Assembly: GCF_002355515.1 (NCBI RefSeq)
Contig: NZ_AP014809.1
Coordinates: 2,752,501-2,816,500 of the forward strand
DNA from: Methylorubrum populi
Lineage (GTDB): Bacteria; Pseudomonadota; Alphaproteobacteria; Rhizobiales; Beijerinckiaceae
DNA: 64,000 nt
Direction of reading: 5' to 3'
The notes beneath the pieces are model-generated. The model was given only the letters and a program-made list of their open reading frames with translations. It was not told where the DNA came from and did no database searches. This document shows positions 9,883 through 18,581 of this stretch, one piece after another. A program made the translations under genes and the position numbers. Every line of letters begins with the position of its first letter. Within the stretch, counting starts at the first letter, position 1.

Positions 9883-12306
9883 ATGACCCAGTCGAAATCG
9901 CGCCAGCCGGTCGTTCCCGGTTCGACGGGCTCCTACGCCGTCCTGCCGCTGCGCGACATCGTCGTGTTTCCACACATGATCGTGCCCCTGTTCGTGGGTC
10001 GCGAGAAGTCGATCCGCGCGCTCGAGGAGGCGGTGCGTTCGGACCGACACATCCTGCTCGCGACGCAGATCAACGCCAGCGACGACGATCCGGCCACCGA
10101 TGCGATCTACACGATCGGCACGCTCGCCTCCGTGCTGCAGCTCCTCAAGCTGCCCGACGGCACCGTGAAGGTGCTGGTCGAGGGTGCCGGTCGCGCGCAG
10201 ATCGAGGAGTTCGTCCGCTCGGATGAGTACTACGAGGCTCGTGCGCTCACGCTCGCCGACGATCTCGGCGACCGCGTTGAGGCCGAGGCGCTCGCCCGCT
10301 CGGTGATCTCCGAGTTCGAGAACTACGTGAAGCTCAACAAGAAGATCTCGCCCGAGGTCGTTTCCGCCGTCACGCAGATCGACGAGCCTTCCAAGCTTGC
10401 CGACACCGTCGGCTCGCACCTCGCCGTCAAGATCGCCGACAAGCAGGCGATCCTCGAGATCCCCACGGTGGCGCAGCGCCTGGAGCGCGTGCTGTCGCTG
10501 ATGGAGAGCGAGATCTCCGTGTTGCAGGTGGAGAAGCGCATCCGGACCCGCGTCAAGCGGCAGATGGAGAAAACTCAGCGCGAGTACTACCTCAACGAGC
10601 AGATGAAGGCGATCCAGAAGGAGCTCGGCGACAGCGAGGACGGCCGCGACGAGCTGGCCGAGCTCGAGGAGAAGATCGAGAAGACCAAGCTGACCAAGGA
10701 GGCCCGCGAGAAGGCCACCGCCGAGCTGAAGAAGCTGCGTCAGATGTCGCCGATGTCGGCCGAGGCCACCGTCGTGCGCAACTACCTCGACTGGATGCTC
10801 GGCATCCCGTGGGGCAAGCGCTCTAAGATCAAGAAGGACCTGCTGGGTGCGCAAGCGATCCTCGACTCGGATCACTTCGGCCTCGACAAGGTCAAGGACC
10901 GGATCGTCGAGTACCTCGCCGTTCAGCAGCGGGCGAACAAGCTCACCGGCCCGATCCTCTGCCTCGTCGGTCCCCCCGGCGTCGGCAAGACCTCGCTCGG
11001 CAAGTCGATCGCCAAGGCCACGGGCCGCGAATTCGTCCGGATGTCGCTCGGCGGCGTGCGTGACGAGGCCGAGATCCGCGGTCACCGCCGGACCTATATC
11101 GGCTCGATGCCCGGCAAGATCGTCCAGTCGATGCGCAAGGCCAAGACCTCGAACCCGCTCATCCTGCTCGACGAGATCGACAAGATGGGCATGGACTTCC
11201 GCGGCGATCCGTCGGCGGCGCTCCTCGAGGTTCTGGATCCGGAGCAGAACGCGACCTTCAACGACCATTACCTCGAGGTCGATTACGACCTGTCGAACGT
11301 GATGTTCGTGACGACCGCGAACACGCTCAACATCCCCGGCCCGCTCATGGACCGCATGGAGGTGATCCGTATCGCCGGCTACACCGAAGAGGAGAAGCTG
11401 GAGATCGCTCGCCGCCACCTCATCCCCGAGGCGGTCAAGAAGCACGGGCTCGGTGCCGACGAGTGGTCGATCACCGACGACGGCCTGATGATGCTCATCC
11501 GCCGCTACACGCGGGAGGCGGGCGTCCGTAACCTGGAGCGCGAGATCTCGAACCTGATCCGCAAGGCGGTGAAGGAGATCCTGATCACCAAGGTGAAGCA
11601 GGTCGAGGCCAACCCCGAGACGCTGCCGGAATTCCTCGGCCCGCCGAAGTTCCGCTACGGCGAGATCGACGCGGACGATCAGGTCGGCGTGGTCACGGGT
11701 CTGGCCTGGACCGAGGTCGGCGGCGAGTTGCTGACGATCGAGGGCGTCATGATGCCCGGCAAGGGCAAGATGACGGTCACGGGCAACCTGCGCGACGTGA
11801 TGAAGGAGTCGATCTCGGCGGCGGCGAGCTACGTCCGCTCGCGGGCCATCGATTTCGGCATCGAGCCGCCGCTGTTCGAGCGTCGGGACATCCACGTCCA
11901 CGTTCCGGAGGGGGCGACCCCGAAGGACGGTCCGTCGGCCGGCATCGCCATGGCCACCGCCATCATCTCGACGCTCACCGGCATCCCGGTGCGCCGCGAC
12001 GTGGCGATGACCGGCGAGGTGACTCTGCGCGGTCGCGTCCTGCCGATCGGCGGCCTGAAGGAGAAGCTGCTCGCCGCGCTCCGCGGCGGTATCAAGACGG
12101 TGCTGATCCCCGAGGAGAACGCCAAGGACATCGCCGAGGTGCCCGACAGCGTGAAGAACGGCCTGGAGATCGTGCCCGTCTCGCGGATGGATCAGGTGCT
12201 GCAGCACGCCCTCGTGCGCCAGCCCGAGCCCATCGAGTGGGACGAGCCGCTCCCCGCCAAGACGCCGAAGCGCGACGAGGACGGCGCGGCGGTCATCGCC
12301 CACTAA
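9883..12306 (+). CDS. lon: ATP-dependent protease La (Lon)
   Basis: The 807-residue product has the N-terminal LON substrate-binding domain ([20 protein letters not shown]), a coiled-coil linker, the AAA+ module with Walker [10 protein letters not shown] and Walker [14 protein letters not shown], and the C-terminal protease domain. That domain has the Ser-Lys dyad in [11 protein letters not shown] and [11 protein letters not shown] chose ATG 9883, preceded by AGGGAAG, because it gives the usual LonA start; ATG 9850 with GAGGAG upstream and TTG 9829 are alternatives that add 11 or 18 residues. GCGCTTGAAAGCGC in the upstream gap includes a CTTGAA that could be a heat-shock -35, though no good -10 is seen. 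Confidence 0.97.
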   Translation: MTQSKSRQPVVPGSTGSYAVLPLRDIVVFPHMIVPLFVGREKSIRALEEAVRSDRHILLATQINASDDDPATDAIYTIGTLASVLQLLKLPDGTVKVLVEGAGRAQIEEFVRSDEYYEARALTLADDLGDRVEAEALARSVISEFENYVKLNKKISPEVVSAVTQIDEPSKLADTVGSHLAVKIADKQAILEIPTVAQRLERVLSLMESEISVLQVEKRIRTRVKRQMEKTQREYYLNEQMKAIQKELGDSEDGRDELAELEEKIEKTKLTKEAREKATAELKKLRQMSPMSAEATVVRNYLDWMLGIPWGKRSKIKKDLLGAQAILDSDHFGLDKVKDRIVEYLAVQQRANKLTGPILCLVGPPGVGKTSLGKSIAKATGREFVRMSLGGVRDEAEIRGHRRTYIGSMPGKIVQSMRKAKTSNPLILLDEIDKMGMDFRGDPSAALLEVLDPEQNATFNDHYLEVDYDLSNVMFVTTANTLNIPGPLMDRMEVIRIAGYTEEEKLEIARRHLIPEAVKKHGLGADEWSITDDGLMMLIRRYTREAGVRNLEREISNLIRKAVKEILITKVKQVEANPETLPEFLGPPKFRYGEIDADDQVGVVTGLAWTEVGGELLTIEGVMMPGKGKMTVTGNLRDVMKESISAAASYVRSRAIDFGIEPPLFERRDIHVHVPEGATPKDGPSAGIAMATAIISTLTGIPVRRDVAMTGEVTLRGRVLPIGGLKEKLLAALRGGIKTVLIPEENAKDIAEVPDSVKNGLEIVPVSRMDQVLQHALVRQPEPIEWDEPLPAKTPKRDEDGAAVIAH

Positions 12307-12329
12307 GCTTGCGGCGTCCCGCATGACGA

Positions 12330-12361
12330 AGCCCCCGGAGCCCCGCTCCGGGGGCTTTTTT
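12330..12361 (+). terminator. Intrinsic terminator after lon
   Basis: AGCCCCCGGAGC (12330-12341) and GCTCCGGGGGCT (12345-12356) form a perfect 12-bp stem with a 3-nt loop, followed by a T-run. It lies 23 nt after the lon stop. Confidence 0.93.
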
Positions 12362-12395
12362 CGTGTCCGAGGGGAGGGGAGACCGGGCAGTGGCC

Positions 12396-12424
12396 TTGCG
12401 CAGCCGCGCGGCCTTCCGTAACGC
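12396..12424 (+). promoter_or_regulatory. Possible promoter of tRNA-Val
   Basis: TTGCGC (12396-12401), a 17-nt spacer and TAACGC (12419-12424) lie 16 nt before the tRNA. The -10 match is weak; the position after the lon terminator supports it. Confidence 0.35.
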
Positions 12425-12440
12425 TGCGCGGCGCCGGATC

Positions 12441-12516
12441 GGGCGGTTAGCTCAGTTGGTAGAGCGTCTCCTTTACACGGAGAGGGTCGGGGGTTCGAGT
12501 CCCTCACCGCCCACCA
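12441..12516 (+). tRNA. tRNA-Val (anticodon UAC), probable prophage attachment site
   Basis: GGGCGGT (12441-12447) pairs with ACCGCCC (12506-12512), followed by A and an encoded CCA. The anticodon arm is TCTCC-TTTACAC-GGAGA with anticodon TAC. The T arm GGGGTTCGAGTCCC is normal and the tRNA is intact. Phage-type genes begin 90 nt downstream, so the 3' half is the likely integration target; the second copy of the core would be outside the window. Confidence 0.96.
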
Positions 12517-12543
12517 ATATCTACAGGCACTTAGCAACGGTGC

Positions 12544-12582
12544 TGCTTACCAGAGATGCGCGGTAGTAAGCACATGGTAAGC
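12544..12582. repeat. GTAAGC repeats beside the tRNA-Val junction
   Basis: GCTTACCA (12545-12552) and TGGTAAGC (12575-12582) are a perfect inverted pair, with a third copy GTAAGCA (12566-12572) between them. Clustered short repeats next to a tRNA integration site could be integrase arm sites or an operator for the gene starting at 12606. This is inference. Confidence 0.4.
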
Positions 12583-12605
12583 GCCAGGGGCAAAACGGAC
12601 CCGAA

Positions 12606-12872
12606 ATGCCGGACCTGAACCCCACCGTCGGCGACCTCTTCAAGGCCAAGGCCGTCACCGACGATCAGGTGAACGCGCTGGTCGATGCCGTGCTCGCTGG
12701 CCGGACGGACGAGCGGGCCGAGCTCGGCGAGGGCTACGTGCTGGACGTGGCAGCCGCCGTGAAGGCAAGCCCGTTCGCGACCTCTGTCCTGCGCGACGAC
12801 ACCAGCAGGCCGGGCGCCAAGCGCAACGCGGTCCGCACGGCGATCCTACTCGCGCGGGCGCAGAAGGTGTGA
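12606..12872 (+). CDS. Small protein of unknown function at the prophage left end
   Basis: The 88-residue product is soluble and rich in alanine and aspartate, with no family I recognise. The ATG at 12606 has no clear Shine-Dalgarno. Its last codons overlap the GTG of the next gene (GTGA), so the two are a coupled pair. They run toward the converging late operon and may be expressed from the lysogen. Confidence 0.6.
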   Translation: MPDLNPTVGDLFKAKAVTDDQVNALVDAVLAGRTDERAELGEGYVLDVAAAVKASPFATSVLRDDTSRPGAKRNAVRTAILLARAQKV

Positions 12873-13447
12873 GCGACCCTGACGCCGAGGTCTGGCGCTA
12901 CACCTTCGAGCCCGGCCCCGACTTCACGCTCGAGGTACGCGGCCAGATCATCGGGCGCATCGTTCGCGACGACGTGATGCCGGGCGGATCGAAATGGGGC
13001 TGGTCGATCACCTGCGTGCGCCAGTTCGTCGGCATGACGAAGCCGAGCAAGACGGACAGCGGATACGTCGACACGAAGGCGGAAGCGGTCGAGGCGCTTC
13101 GGGCGATGTGGGCGCTGGAACGCGACTGGCGCGCTGAGATGCGGGCCCTCACCCCCTACCACGACGCCGGCATGACGCATTGGGTTGGGCTGACGGCGTG
13201 GGAAACCTACGAGCGCCCGTCGGCCGCCGAGATGCCCGAGCTTCGAGAGGTCGGGCGCGAACTCGGCCTCGACGCGATGAAGCCGTGGGAGATCTATCAA
13301 GCCGTCTGCCGCGAGGTCGAACCCACCGAAGCGAACCGGGAAGAGCGGCTGGCCGAGGTGCGGCGGCGGCTGATCGCGGTGGCGGAGAGCGAGGAAGAGC
13401 GGCCGTGGTGCGTGGTGCGGAAGCGGATGCTCACGGCGGGCGGATAG
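12869..13447 (+). CDS. Protein of unknown function, coupled to the preceding small gene
   Basis: The 192-residue product starts with GTG overlapping the previous stop. The first 90 residues are rich in beta-strand-like and aromatic segments (VWRYTFEPGPDFTLEVRG), and the C-terminus is helical and charged (EEERPWCVVRKR). I do not recognise a family. It converges with the lysis end of the late operon; a terminator for the opposite strand sits just beyond its stop. Being plus-strand at the prophage edge, it fits a lysogen-expressed cargo gene, but nothing shows its role. Confidence 0.6.
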   Translation: MSDPDAEVWRYTFEPGPDFTLEVRGQIIGRIVRDDVMPGGSKWGWSITCVRQFVGMTKPSKTDSGYVDTKAEAVEALRAMWALERDWRAEMRALTPYHDAGMTHWVGLTAWETYERPSAAEMPELREVGRELGLDAMKPWEIYQAVCREVEPTEANREERLAEVRRRLIAVAESEEERPWCVVRKRMLTAGG

Positions 13448-13455
13448 CGCGCACG

Positions 13456-13484
13456 AAAAAAGCCCCGAGGCCGAAGCCCCGGGG
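13456..13484 (-). terminator. Terminator of the late (lysis) operon
   Basis: Read on the minus strand, CCCCG...CGGGG with an inner GGC-CGAA-GCC type stem is followed by a run of six T. It lies 31 nt beyond the last late gene. Confidence 0.75.
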
Positions 13485-13514
13485 AGGTGTGTGGACGGAT
13501 GTGGATAGGGTGGA

Positions 13515-13853
13515 TCAGCCGCCACGCTTGGGCGGCCCATGGCGCTCCTGCCGCGTCTCCCGCAGCAGCTCGATCATCATCGACATCTTCTCCTCGATCC
13601 GGCCGAACCGCTCCTCGAGCTTCGGCAGCCGGTCCCGGTCGCGCTCCAGGCTCGCTAGGCGCTCGGCGAGGCGGAGATCGTTCTCCGTGAGGCCGGCGAT
13701 CTTGCTGTCGAGCCCAGCCGTATAGGTGCCGGCCCAGAAGACTTGCCCGCCGAAGGCCAGCGCGAGCCCGCACACCGCCCAGAATGGCGCACGCCGCGGC
13801 AGCGTCACGATGCCGTCGGGCGCCTCGCCGGCTGCCTGGATGGTGTCGGACAT
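13515..13853 (-). CDS. Membrane-anchored coiled-coil protein of the lysis cassette
   Basis: The 112-residue product has one hydrophobic segment at about residues 27-48 (FWAVCGLALAFGGQVFWAG) followed by a long charged coiled coil (LERDRDRLPKLEERFGRIEEK). That is the layout of an inner-membrane spanin or a similar accessory lysis protein, but there is no sequence match I can name. It is the last gene of the late operon, 4 nt after the holin-like gene. Confidence 0.65.
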   Translation of the reverse strand: MSDTIQAAGEAPDGIVTLPRRAPFWAVCGLALAFGGQVFWAGTYTAGLDSKIAGLTENDLRLAERLASLERDRDRLPKLEERFGRIEEKMSMMIELLRETRQERHGPPKRGG

Positions 13854-13857
13854 CGGG

Positions 13858-14265
13858 TCAGGCTTTCAGCAGGCGGGCGGCGCCGGCACGGGCCAGCGTC
13901 GTGAGCGGGGAGGAGACGAAGAACGCCGTCAGGATCGTGGCCTCGATCGGTACGTACTCGGGCGGCAGCGGCTCGATGGGCCAGCCGAGAGCGAAGGTCT
14001 TCGAGAGGCAGATCGCCCCGAAGTGGACGGCCGGCGGGATGCCGATGCCGTAGATCAGCCCCTTGAAGGCCGGGGCGATCGCCGCCTTCGCTTGGTTGGC
14101 CGCGATCTCGGCTTGGATGCTGGCGATCGCGGTTTCCTTGTTGGCCACTGTCGTCGCGTCGAGGTGGGCGAGGAACGGCTTCAGCACCGCATCGCCGAAG
14201 ACGCTGACGAGGCCCTTCAATAGGACGGACCAGCCGCCGGAGAAGATCGCGCCGAGGAAGCCCAT
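13858..14265 (-). CDS. Holin-like multi-span membrane protein
   Basis: The 135-residue product has an N-terminal hydrophobic helix (LGAIFSGGWSVLLKGLVSVFG), a helical alanine-rich middle (ETAIASIQAEIAANQAK) and two further hydrophobic segments (GLIYGIGIPPAVHFGAICL and the C-terminal TILTAFFVSSPLTTLA). This resembles the three-span holins of phages and gene-transfer agents of alphaproteobacteria. The start overlaps the previous stop (TGATG). Position beside the endolysin supports a role in timing membrane permeabilisation. Confidence 0.6.
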   Translation of the reverse strand: MGFLGAIFSGGWSVLLKGLVSVFGDAVLKPFLAHLDATTVANKETAIASIQAEIAANQAKAAIAPAFKGLIYGIGIPPAVHFGAICLSKTFALGWPIEPLPPEYVPIEATILTAFFVSSPLTTLARAGAARLLKA

Positions 14266-14525
14266 CAGCGCGGATCCCGAGGTAGAGCCGTCAGCTTCGT
14301 CGCGTAGGCGCGGGCGGCGAGCCGGGCGACCGCGAGGAAGGTCGCCACCTTCGCGCCCGGCAGCCACTCCGGCAGCAGCGGCGCCAGATCGACACCGGGC
14401 AGCGCGTCGAGGACGTCGGGCAGCGCCATCACGGCAGCCAGCAGGTAGACGCGCCAGCCCGAGGCCGCGCGCCAGCAGCGGCGCAGGCCGAGGCGGGCCC
14501 GCGCGAGAAAGGGACGGCGTGCCAT
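14265..14525 (-). CDS. Small membrane protein of the lysis cassette
   Basis: The 86-residue product has a very basic N-terminus (RRPFLARARLGLRR) then one or two hydrophobic segments (VYLLAAVMALPDVLDALPG and VATFLAVARLAA). It starts 2 nt after the endolysin stop and overlaps the holin-like start by one base. It could be a second holin or an antiholin; no named family is evident. Confidence 0.6.
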   Translation of the reverse strand: MARRPFLARARLGLRRCWRAASGWRVYLLAAVMALPDVLDALPGVDLAPLLPEWLPGAKVATFLAVARLAARAYATKLTALPRDPR

Positions 14526-14527
14526 GG

Positions 14528-15400
14528 TCAGGCCTTCCGGAAGGAGGTGTGGATCAGGTCGTAGAGCCCCGCGAGGCCGGAGCGGAGCGCGCCGCCGGTC
14601 GCCTGGACCCCGGAACGAAGAAGCCCGCCGGTGGGGGCGGGCTTCGGATTGTCACCAGGTGCGACGGCGGGTGGCGGCGTTGTCACAACGGGCGGCTTTG
14701 GTGCAATCGCCCCCGTCATCGGCGCCAGCGGGTCGGCCGCCGGCTCGCCCATGCCCGGGCTCCACGGCGTGTCCTTGATCTTCGACCACTTGGCGAAGGC
14801 CTTCGCGAGCTTGGTGTGGTAGCCGTGCTTTGCGTAGCTCGCCCCGTTGTAGCCGCGGGCGAACCCGGCCCAATCGTGCCGGCGCAGCTCGTCGTCGAGC
14901 CCGTTCGTGACGATGAAGCGGACCATCGCCGCCAGGTGCTCGGCCTCGCCGCCGTTGCAGAAGGCCAGCACCATCGCCTGCGGGGTCGAGTAGCCGGCCG
15001 CCTTGAAGTTCTCGCCCAGGATCTGCCCGAGGCCCCAGGAGGCGGCCTTCAGCGCGGCGGTCTCGTCGATGGTCAGGGCCTGCGCGAGGCGCGGATAGCT
15101 GTCGGACGGGTAGGCGCCGGGCTTCCACGCGGCATAGGCGAGGCCGAGCGAGGCGGCGCGGGTGCGCTCTGCGCCCGCGAGGTTGCGCCAGAAGACGTGC
15201 GGCTCGAACAGCATCTTCGGCCGCTTCAGCCTGTCGAAGCCGCCGCCGGAGGCCTCCACCTCCATCACGGCGTGGATCTCGTCCTCGCCGACTCCGATGG
15301 TGTGACCGATCCGGGGGAGGTCGTAATCGGTCAGGCGAGCGGCGGCGCAGACGAAGCCGGCCGCACGCAGCTGCGCGAAGGTGGTCGCGTTGGGCGACAT
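14528..15400 (-). CDS. Endolysin, N-acetylmuramidase family
   Basis: The 290-residue protein matches phage N-acetylmuramidase-type endolysins. The probable catalytic glutamate is Glu49 in EVEASGGGF, followed by the family landmarks RPKMLFEPHVFW, the AASWGLGQILG helix and NGGEAEHLAAMVRFI. Residues 1-210 form the enzyme; a proline-rich linker (residues 225-255) leads to a short amphipathic tail. It would cleave the glycan strands of peptidoglycan at the end of infection. There is no signal peptide, so release through a holin is expected; small membrane genes follow directly. Confidence 0.85.
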   Translation of the reverse strand: MSPNATTFAQLRAAGFVCAAARLTDYDLPRIGHTIGVGEDEIHAVMEVEASGGGFDRLKRPKMLFEPHVFWRNLAGAERTRAASLGLAYAAWKPGAYPSDSYPRLAQALTIDETAALKAASWGLGQILGENFKAAGYSTPQAMVLAFCNGGEAEHLAAMVRFIVTNGLDDELRRHDWAGFARGYNGASYAKHGYHTKLAKAFAKWSKIKDTPWSPGMGEPAADPLAPMTGAIAPKPPVVTTPPPAVAPGDNPKPAPTGGLLRSGVQATGGALRSGLAGLYDLIHTSFRKA

Positions 15401-15615
15401 GGCACAGGATCTCCGGATCAGAGGACGGACACGCGCACCCGGGCGAGCCCGCGATGCGTGATGGCGAGCGTGCTAGAGGTCGATTGGCTGGGCGCGCAGC
15501 AGGCACAGGGACTGGCAGCAGAGCCGAGCGGCCAGTTGAGGGGAAGCCTTGCAATTCCTGCTAAATTAAAGAAGACTGAGCGACAAATCGGCGTCGCTTG
15601 AAAAAGAGAAAATAT

Positions 15616-16956
15616 ATGTTTCTGAAGACAAATAGCGGTAAAATATTAGGCTCAAATTCAGTCGGAGACGTTGTTCAGCTTTCGATTTTGGCCGAAAATG
15701 TACCAAAATTTATCGATCTAAAATCAGATGGCCATAAAATAATTGAAGGAAAGCTGGCGGGATACGAGATCGTGAGGGCCGGGGAGTCTAGCGTTCAGCT
15801 AAAATCAAATGATTTATATATATGCGCCGCGCCGGGCTGGAACTCTGTCGAATTCGACAGAAAAAGCGCGAGTTTGTGGGAGACCTTCGAATTAATCGAT
15901 TGGGCTCAACTTAACGCTATTATTGAAGAAGGCGAACTGTCTTTGCGAGACGGGGCGCTGCGTCCGGCATCGAAGGTTTGGGGTGGGACCAAATTTGTGC
16001 GCTCAGATCCGAGCGTGTCTGAAATCAGGCATGCCTTCTATGTCCCGTGGAGCCTTCAGGGGCCATGGGGGCTCTTTACGTCGGACGGAACTCCCGTGGT
16101 TGACGCGATGGTTGGCCGCCTAATTTACAACATACCTCTAGATGTTTTGCTTACGTCCGATGATATCGAATGCACAGCAAGCGATGATGTCTATATATAC
16201 GGTGGTTTTTTTAACTGCCATTTCGGCCATTTTCTTATTGATACGCTTCCTAGATATTGGAATGAGGGGTTATTTGGCAAAGGCCGCCCCAAGATCGTCT
16301 GTCATTCAGAAGAGGTCCCTAAAGAATGGTTCAATAATTCTTTTGTTGCTCAGATCATGGGAGCGCTCGGGCTCTGCTACGAAGATTTCGTAGTGTTCGA
16401 TCGCCCGACGAAATTGAAACATGTAATTGTTCCCCGACCTGCGCTGGTGGGGCAAACCCTCATTCATCCTATCTATGCTGATATGTGTCGACGCATTTCG
16501 AATATATTATGCGGCGGAGATAAGATCGGATCTGCCGATGAGGCTGTCTTCTACTCTCGAACCAAGCTCAGGATGGGAACTCTCAAAATCATAAACGACT
16601 TCGATCTCGAAGAAGAAATCAGAAGCCTCGGGGCTCGCATCGTCTATCCTGAGATGCTGAATTTAATTGATCAGATAAAATTGATGTCCGAAGCCAATCA
16701 TATAATCGGAACCACTGGTTCGTTTCTGCACTTGAGCGCTTTTTGCCAGGAGCCTCGGCTGATTTCGGCCCTTGCTCACGCGAGTGGTGTTGCCAGCAAC
16801 TTTCACCTAATCGATTTGGCTGCTGGCAACATCGCTCGATACGTGGAACCCGTTTCGTACGAGACAGTCGATCCACCATATGGCTTTATGGGGGGCGCTC
16901 GGCTCAACAATGTCCGGGCTATAGCAAAAGAGTTGATGGAGCTACCAAGTCGCTAA
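15616..16956 (+). CDS. Glycosyltransferase family 61 protein with N-terminal beta-trefoil-like domain (low-GC cargo gene)
   Basis: The 446-residue product contains the GT61 signature YGGFFNCHFGHFLIDTLPRYW around residues 195-215 and the family's ending IGTTGSFLHLSAFC. GT61 enzymes transfer sugars to proteins or cell-surface glycans. The first 90 residues (LKTNSGKIL to SLWETFELI) have the spacing of a fascin/ricin-type beta-trefoil. The gene is strikingly AT-rich compared with both sides, lies on the opposite strand to the late operon, and its stop overlaps the tail gene's stop by 15 nt. I chose ATG 15616 (AAAAAGAG upstream) over TTG 15598. A surface-modifying lysogenic conversion gene is likely, but unproven. 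Confidence 0.8.
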   Translation: MFLKTNSGKILGSNSVGDVVQLSILAENVPKFIDLKSDGHKIIEGKLAGYEIVRAGESSVQLKSNDLYICAAPGWNSVEFDRKSASLWETFELIDWAQLNAIIEEGELSLRDGALRPASKVWGGTKFVRSDPSVSEIRHAFYVPWSLQGPWGLFTSDGTPVVDAMVGRLIYNIPLDVLLTSDDIECTASDDVYIYGGFFNCHFGHFLIDTLPRYWNEGLFGKGRPKIVCHSEEVPKEWFNNSFVAQIMGALGLCYEDFVVFDRPTKLKHVIVPRPALVGQTLIHPIYADMCRRISNILCGGDKIGSADEAVFYSRTKLRMGTLKIINDFDLEEEIRSLGARIVYPEMLNLIDQIKLMSEANHIIGTTGSFLHLSAFCQEPRLISALAHASGVASNFHLIDLAAGNIARYVEPVSYETVDPPYGFMGGARLNNVRAIAKELMELPSR

Positions 16957-18570
16957 GGTTGTCCTCTTCCACGTATTAGTGGCCACGCAACGATACTCGT
17001 AATTCACATCCCAGGTTCTCGTGCCGACGACGCAGGCCGAACCCGAAGAGGAAGGCGGCGCGGAGGTTTCTCGCAGTAGACTCGGGCCGATCGAGACCGC
17101 GCCGCCGCCAGGGTTGAGTCGTAACTCGGTGTTGAACGCACCATTGTGCGTCGATTGGATGCGTCCGGCATCCGCAGCCGTGTCATAATCGACAAGCACC
17201 TGGTAGGTCGTGCCGCCTGCCGTCGCCTTCACCGAAGAACCGGCAAGCGATCCTCCGAAGTTTCCGGCCCCTCCGACGCCCAAGCCGCCATTGGGGATCT
17301 GCAATGCCCCCGTCGCTGCCGAGGTGGAAGCGTTACCGTTGCTCATCCGGATCGAGCCGTCGCCGTAGAGCAGGAAATTGTTAGAGGCGAGGGCGTAAGA
17401 ACTGAACGTGCCGCTCAGATTGAGCCCGACCGCATGGCTCCCCGCGATCTCGATGCTGGTCGGGCTCGTGGTCGCGTCCTTGATGGTCGCGACCGAATGA
17501 GTGTTTGTGCCGATGCCGGACGTTCCGAAGCCAAGGCCAACTTTCGATTGGCTATCGATCTCAATGGAGGCCTCCTGCGCGACATGCTCACCATTGATGC
17601 GGAGCGCCCATAGCATCGAATTGTACTGAGTGCTGCTCCGCGTGAAGCCGTCTCCGGTAATTTGCATGCCATGGGTGATCATGCCGTTCCCTGCGACACC
17701 GACGCGAACGGAAGTGCAGTCGGTGGGGATAAGGCAGTCGACACCGCTCGTGTTAGCGTAATCGACTTCTAGCCCAGGAAAAAATCCATTCTGGATATTG
17801 GGATTTGTGTCGAGGTGATAGTTGAATGCGGCGCCCCATGCAGAGCCAGCGCCATCAACGACTTTCGTCTCGAAATACGAGCCTGCCTTTGCGTTGAGGC
17901 CGGCATAGTTGATCCAGCCGAGCGAGCACGAGCCATCGGCAATGCCGGACGAGGCGAGAGACGTAGGGCCTCCACCGGCCGAGGATGACGTGCAGTTGGC
18001 GGACACTCGATAGACGTTCTCTCCGTTCTTGACGTTGTCGCGAGCAGTGTACGCCGTGTTTTGGGCCCAGGTCTTCAACCGGCCCTTATCAATGGTCGTG
18101 ATCACCGCGAACGATTGCTCTTGGCTATGGACATCGTCCTGCGTGGTCGATGAGACCAAGAGAGACGTGCGCTGGTGATCGTTGGTCGGGGAAGCATCGT
18201 TGTCCCCCGACAGGCACGACAGGGCCGGGCAGAAGGACACCATGTTGCCGGCACCGATACGCACGGCGTTCGGGTTCTTGTACGTCGCGTTGCTGGCGCC
18301 TCCGCGGTTCGAAAGCGACACGTCGAGCGGCGACACACCATTCACCGCCAGCATCGCAGGGGAGGACTGGAACCCCAGGCCGCCGGATAGGACGCATCCG
18401 AACGGCACCATCGCCTTGGAGCCGCGGTCACGGATGGCGAGCTGCTGGCACGTTCCACTGTTCTGCATACCGATCTCAGGCAGCGTGAACACCTGCGCAG
18501 AAGCCGGGGCGGCGAGCGCGCAAACACCCATCGCCACGGCGAGAAGGGCTGCCCGAAAGGATCGAATCAT
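16942..18570 (-). CDS. Tail fibre/spike-like protein with an apparent signal peptide
   Basis: The 542-residue protein starts MIRSFRAALLAVAMG and continues to PASAQ, a textbook Sec signal with an AxA cleavage site at about residue 25. That is unusual for a virion protein. The rest is rich in Gly, Ser, Thr and Asn, like beta-helical or fibre proteins, with repeated short GG and NG turns. A C-terminal piece (TRTWDVNYEYRCVATNTWKR) looks like a small trimerisation cap. The ATG at 18570 has GAAGGG upstream; GTG 18585 overlapping the previous stop is the alternative. Position among tail genes supports a receptor-binding role. Confidence 0.6.
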   Translation of the reverse strand: MIRSFRAALLAVAMGVCALAAPASAQVFTLPEIGMQNSGTCQQLAIRDRGSKAMVPFGCVLSGGLGFQSSPAMLAVNGVSPLDVSLSNRGGASNATYKNPNAVRIGAGNMVSFCPALSCLSGDNDASPTNDHQRTSLLVSSTTQDDVHSQEQSFAVITTIDKGRLKTWAQNTAYTARDNVKNGENVYRVSANCTSSSAGGGPTSLASSGIADGSCSLGWINYAGLNAKAGSYFETKVVDGAGSAWGAAFNYHLDTNPNIQNGFFPGLEVDYANTSGVDCLIPTDCTSVRVGVAGNGMITHGMQITGDGFTRSSTQYNSMLWALRINGEHVAQEASIEIDSQSKVGLGFGTSGIGTNTHSVATIKDATTSPTSIEIAGSHAVGLNLSGTFSSYALASNNFLLYGDGSIRMSNGNASTSAATGALQIPNGGLGVGGAGNFGGSLAGSSVKATAGGTTYQVLVDYDTAADAGRIQSTHNGAFNTELRLNPGGGAVSIGPSLLRETSAPPSSSGSACVVGTRTWDVNYEYRCVATNTWKRTTLATW

Positions 18571-18581
18571 GTGAAGGCCCT

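Noticed and set aside
9868..12537. 889-codon minus-strand frame opposite lon
   Set aside because: High GC keeps the antisense frame open; the Lon motifs on the plus strand are complete, and the antisense frame runs through the terminator and tRNA-Val.
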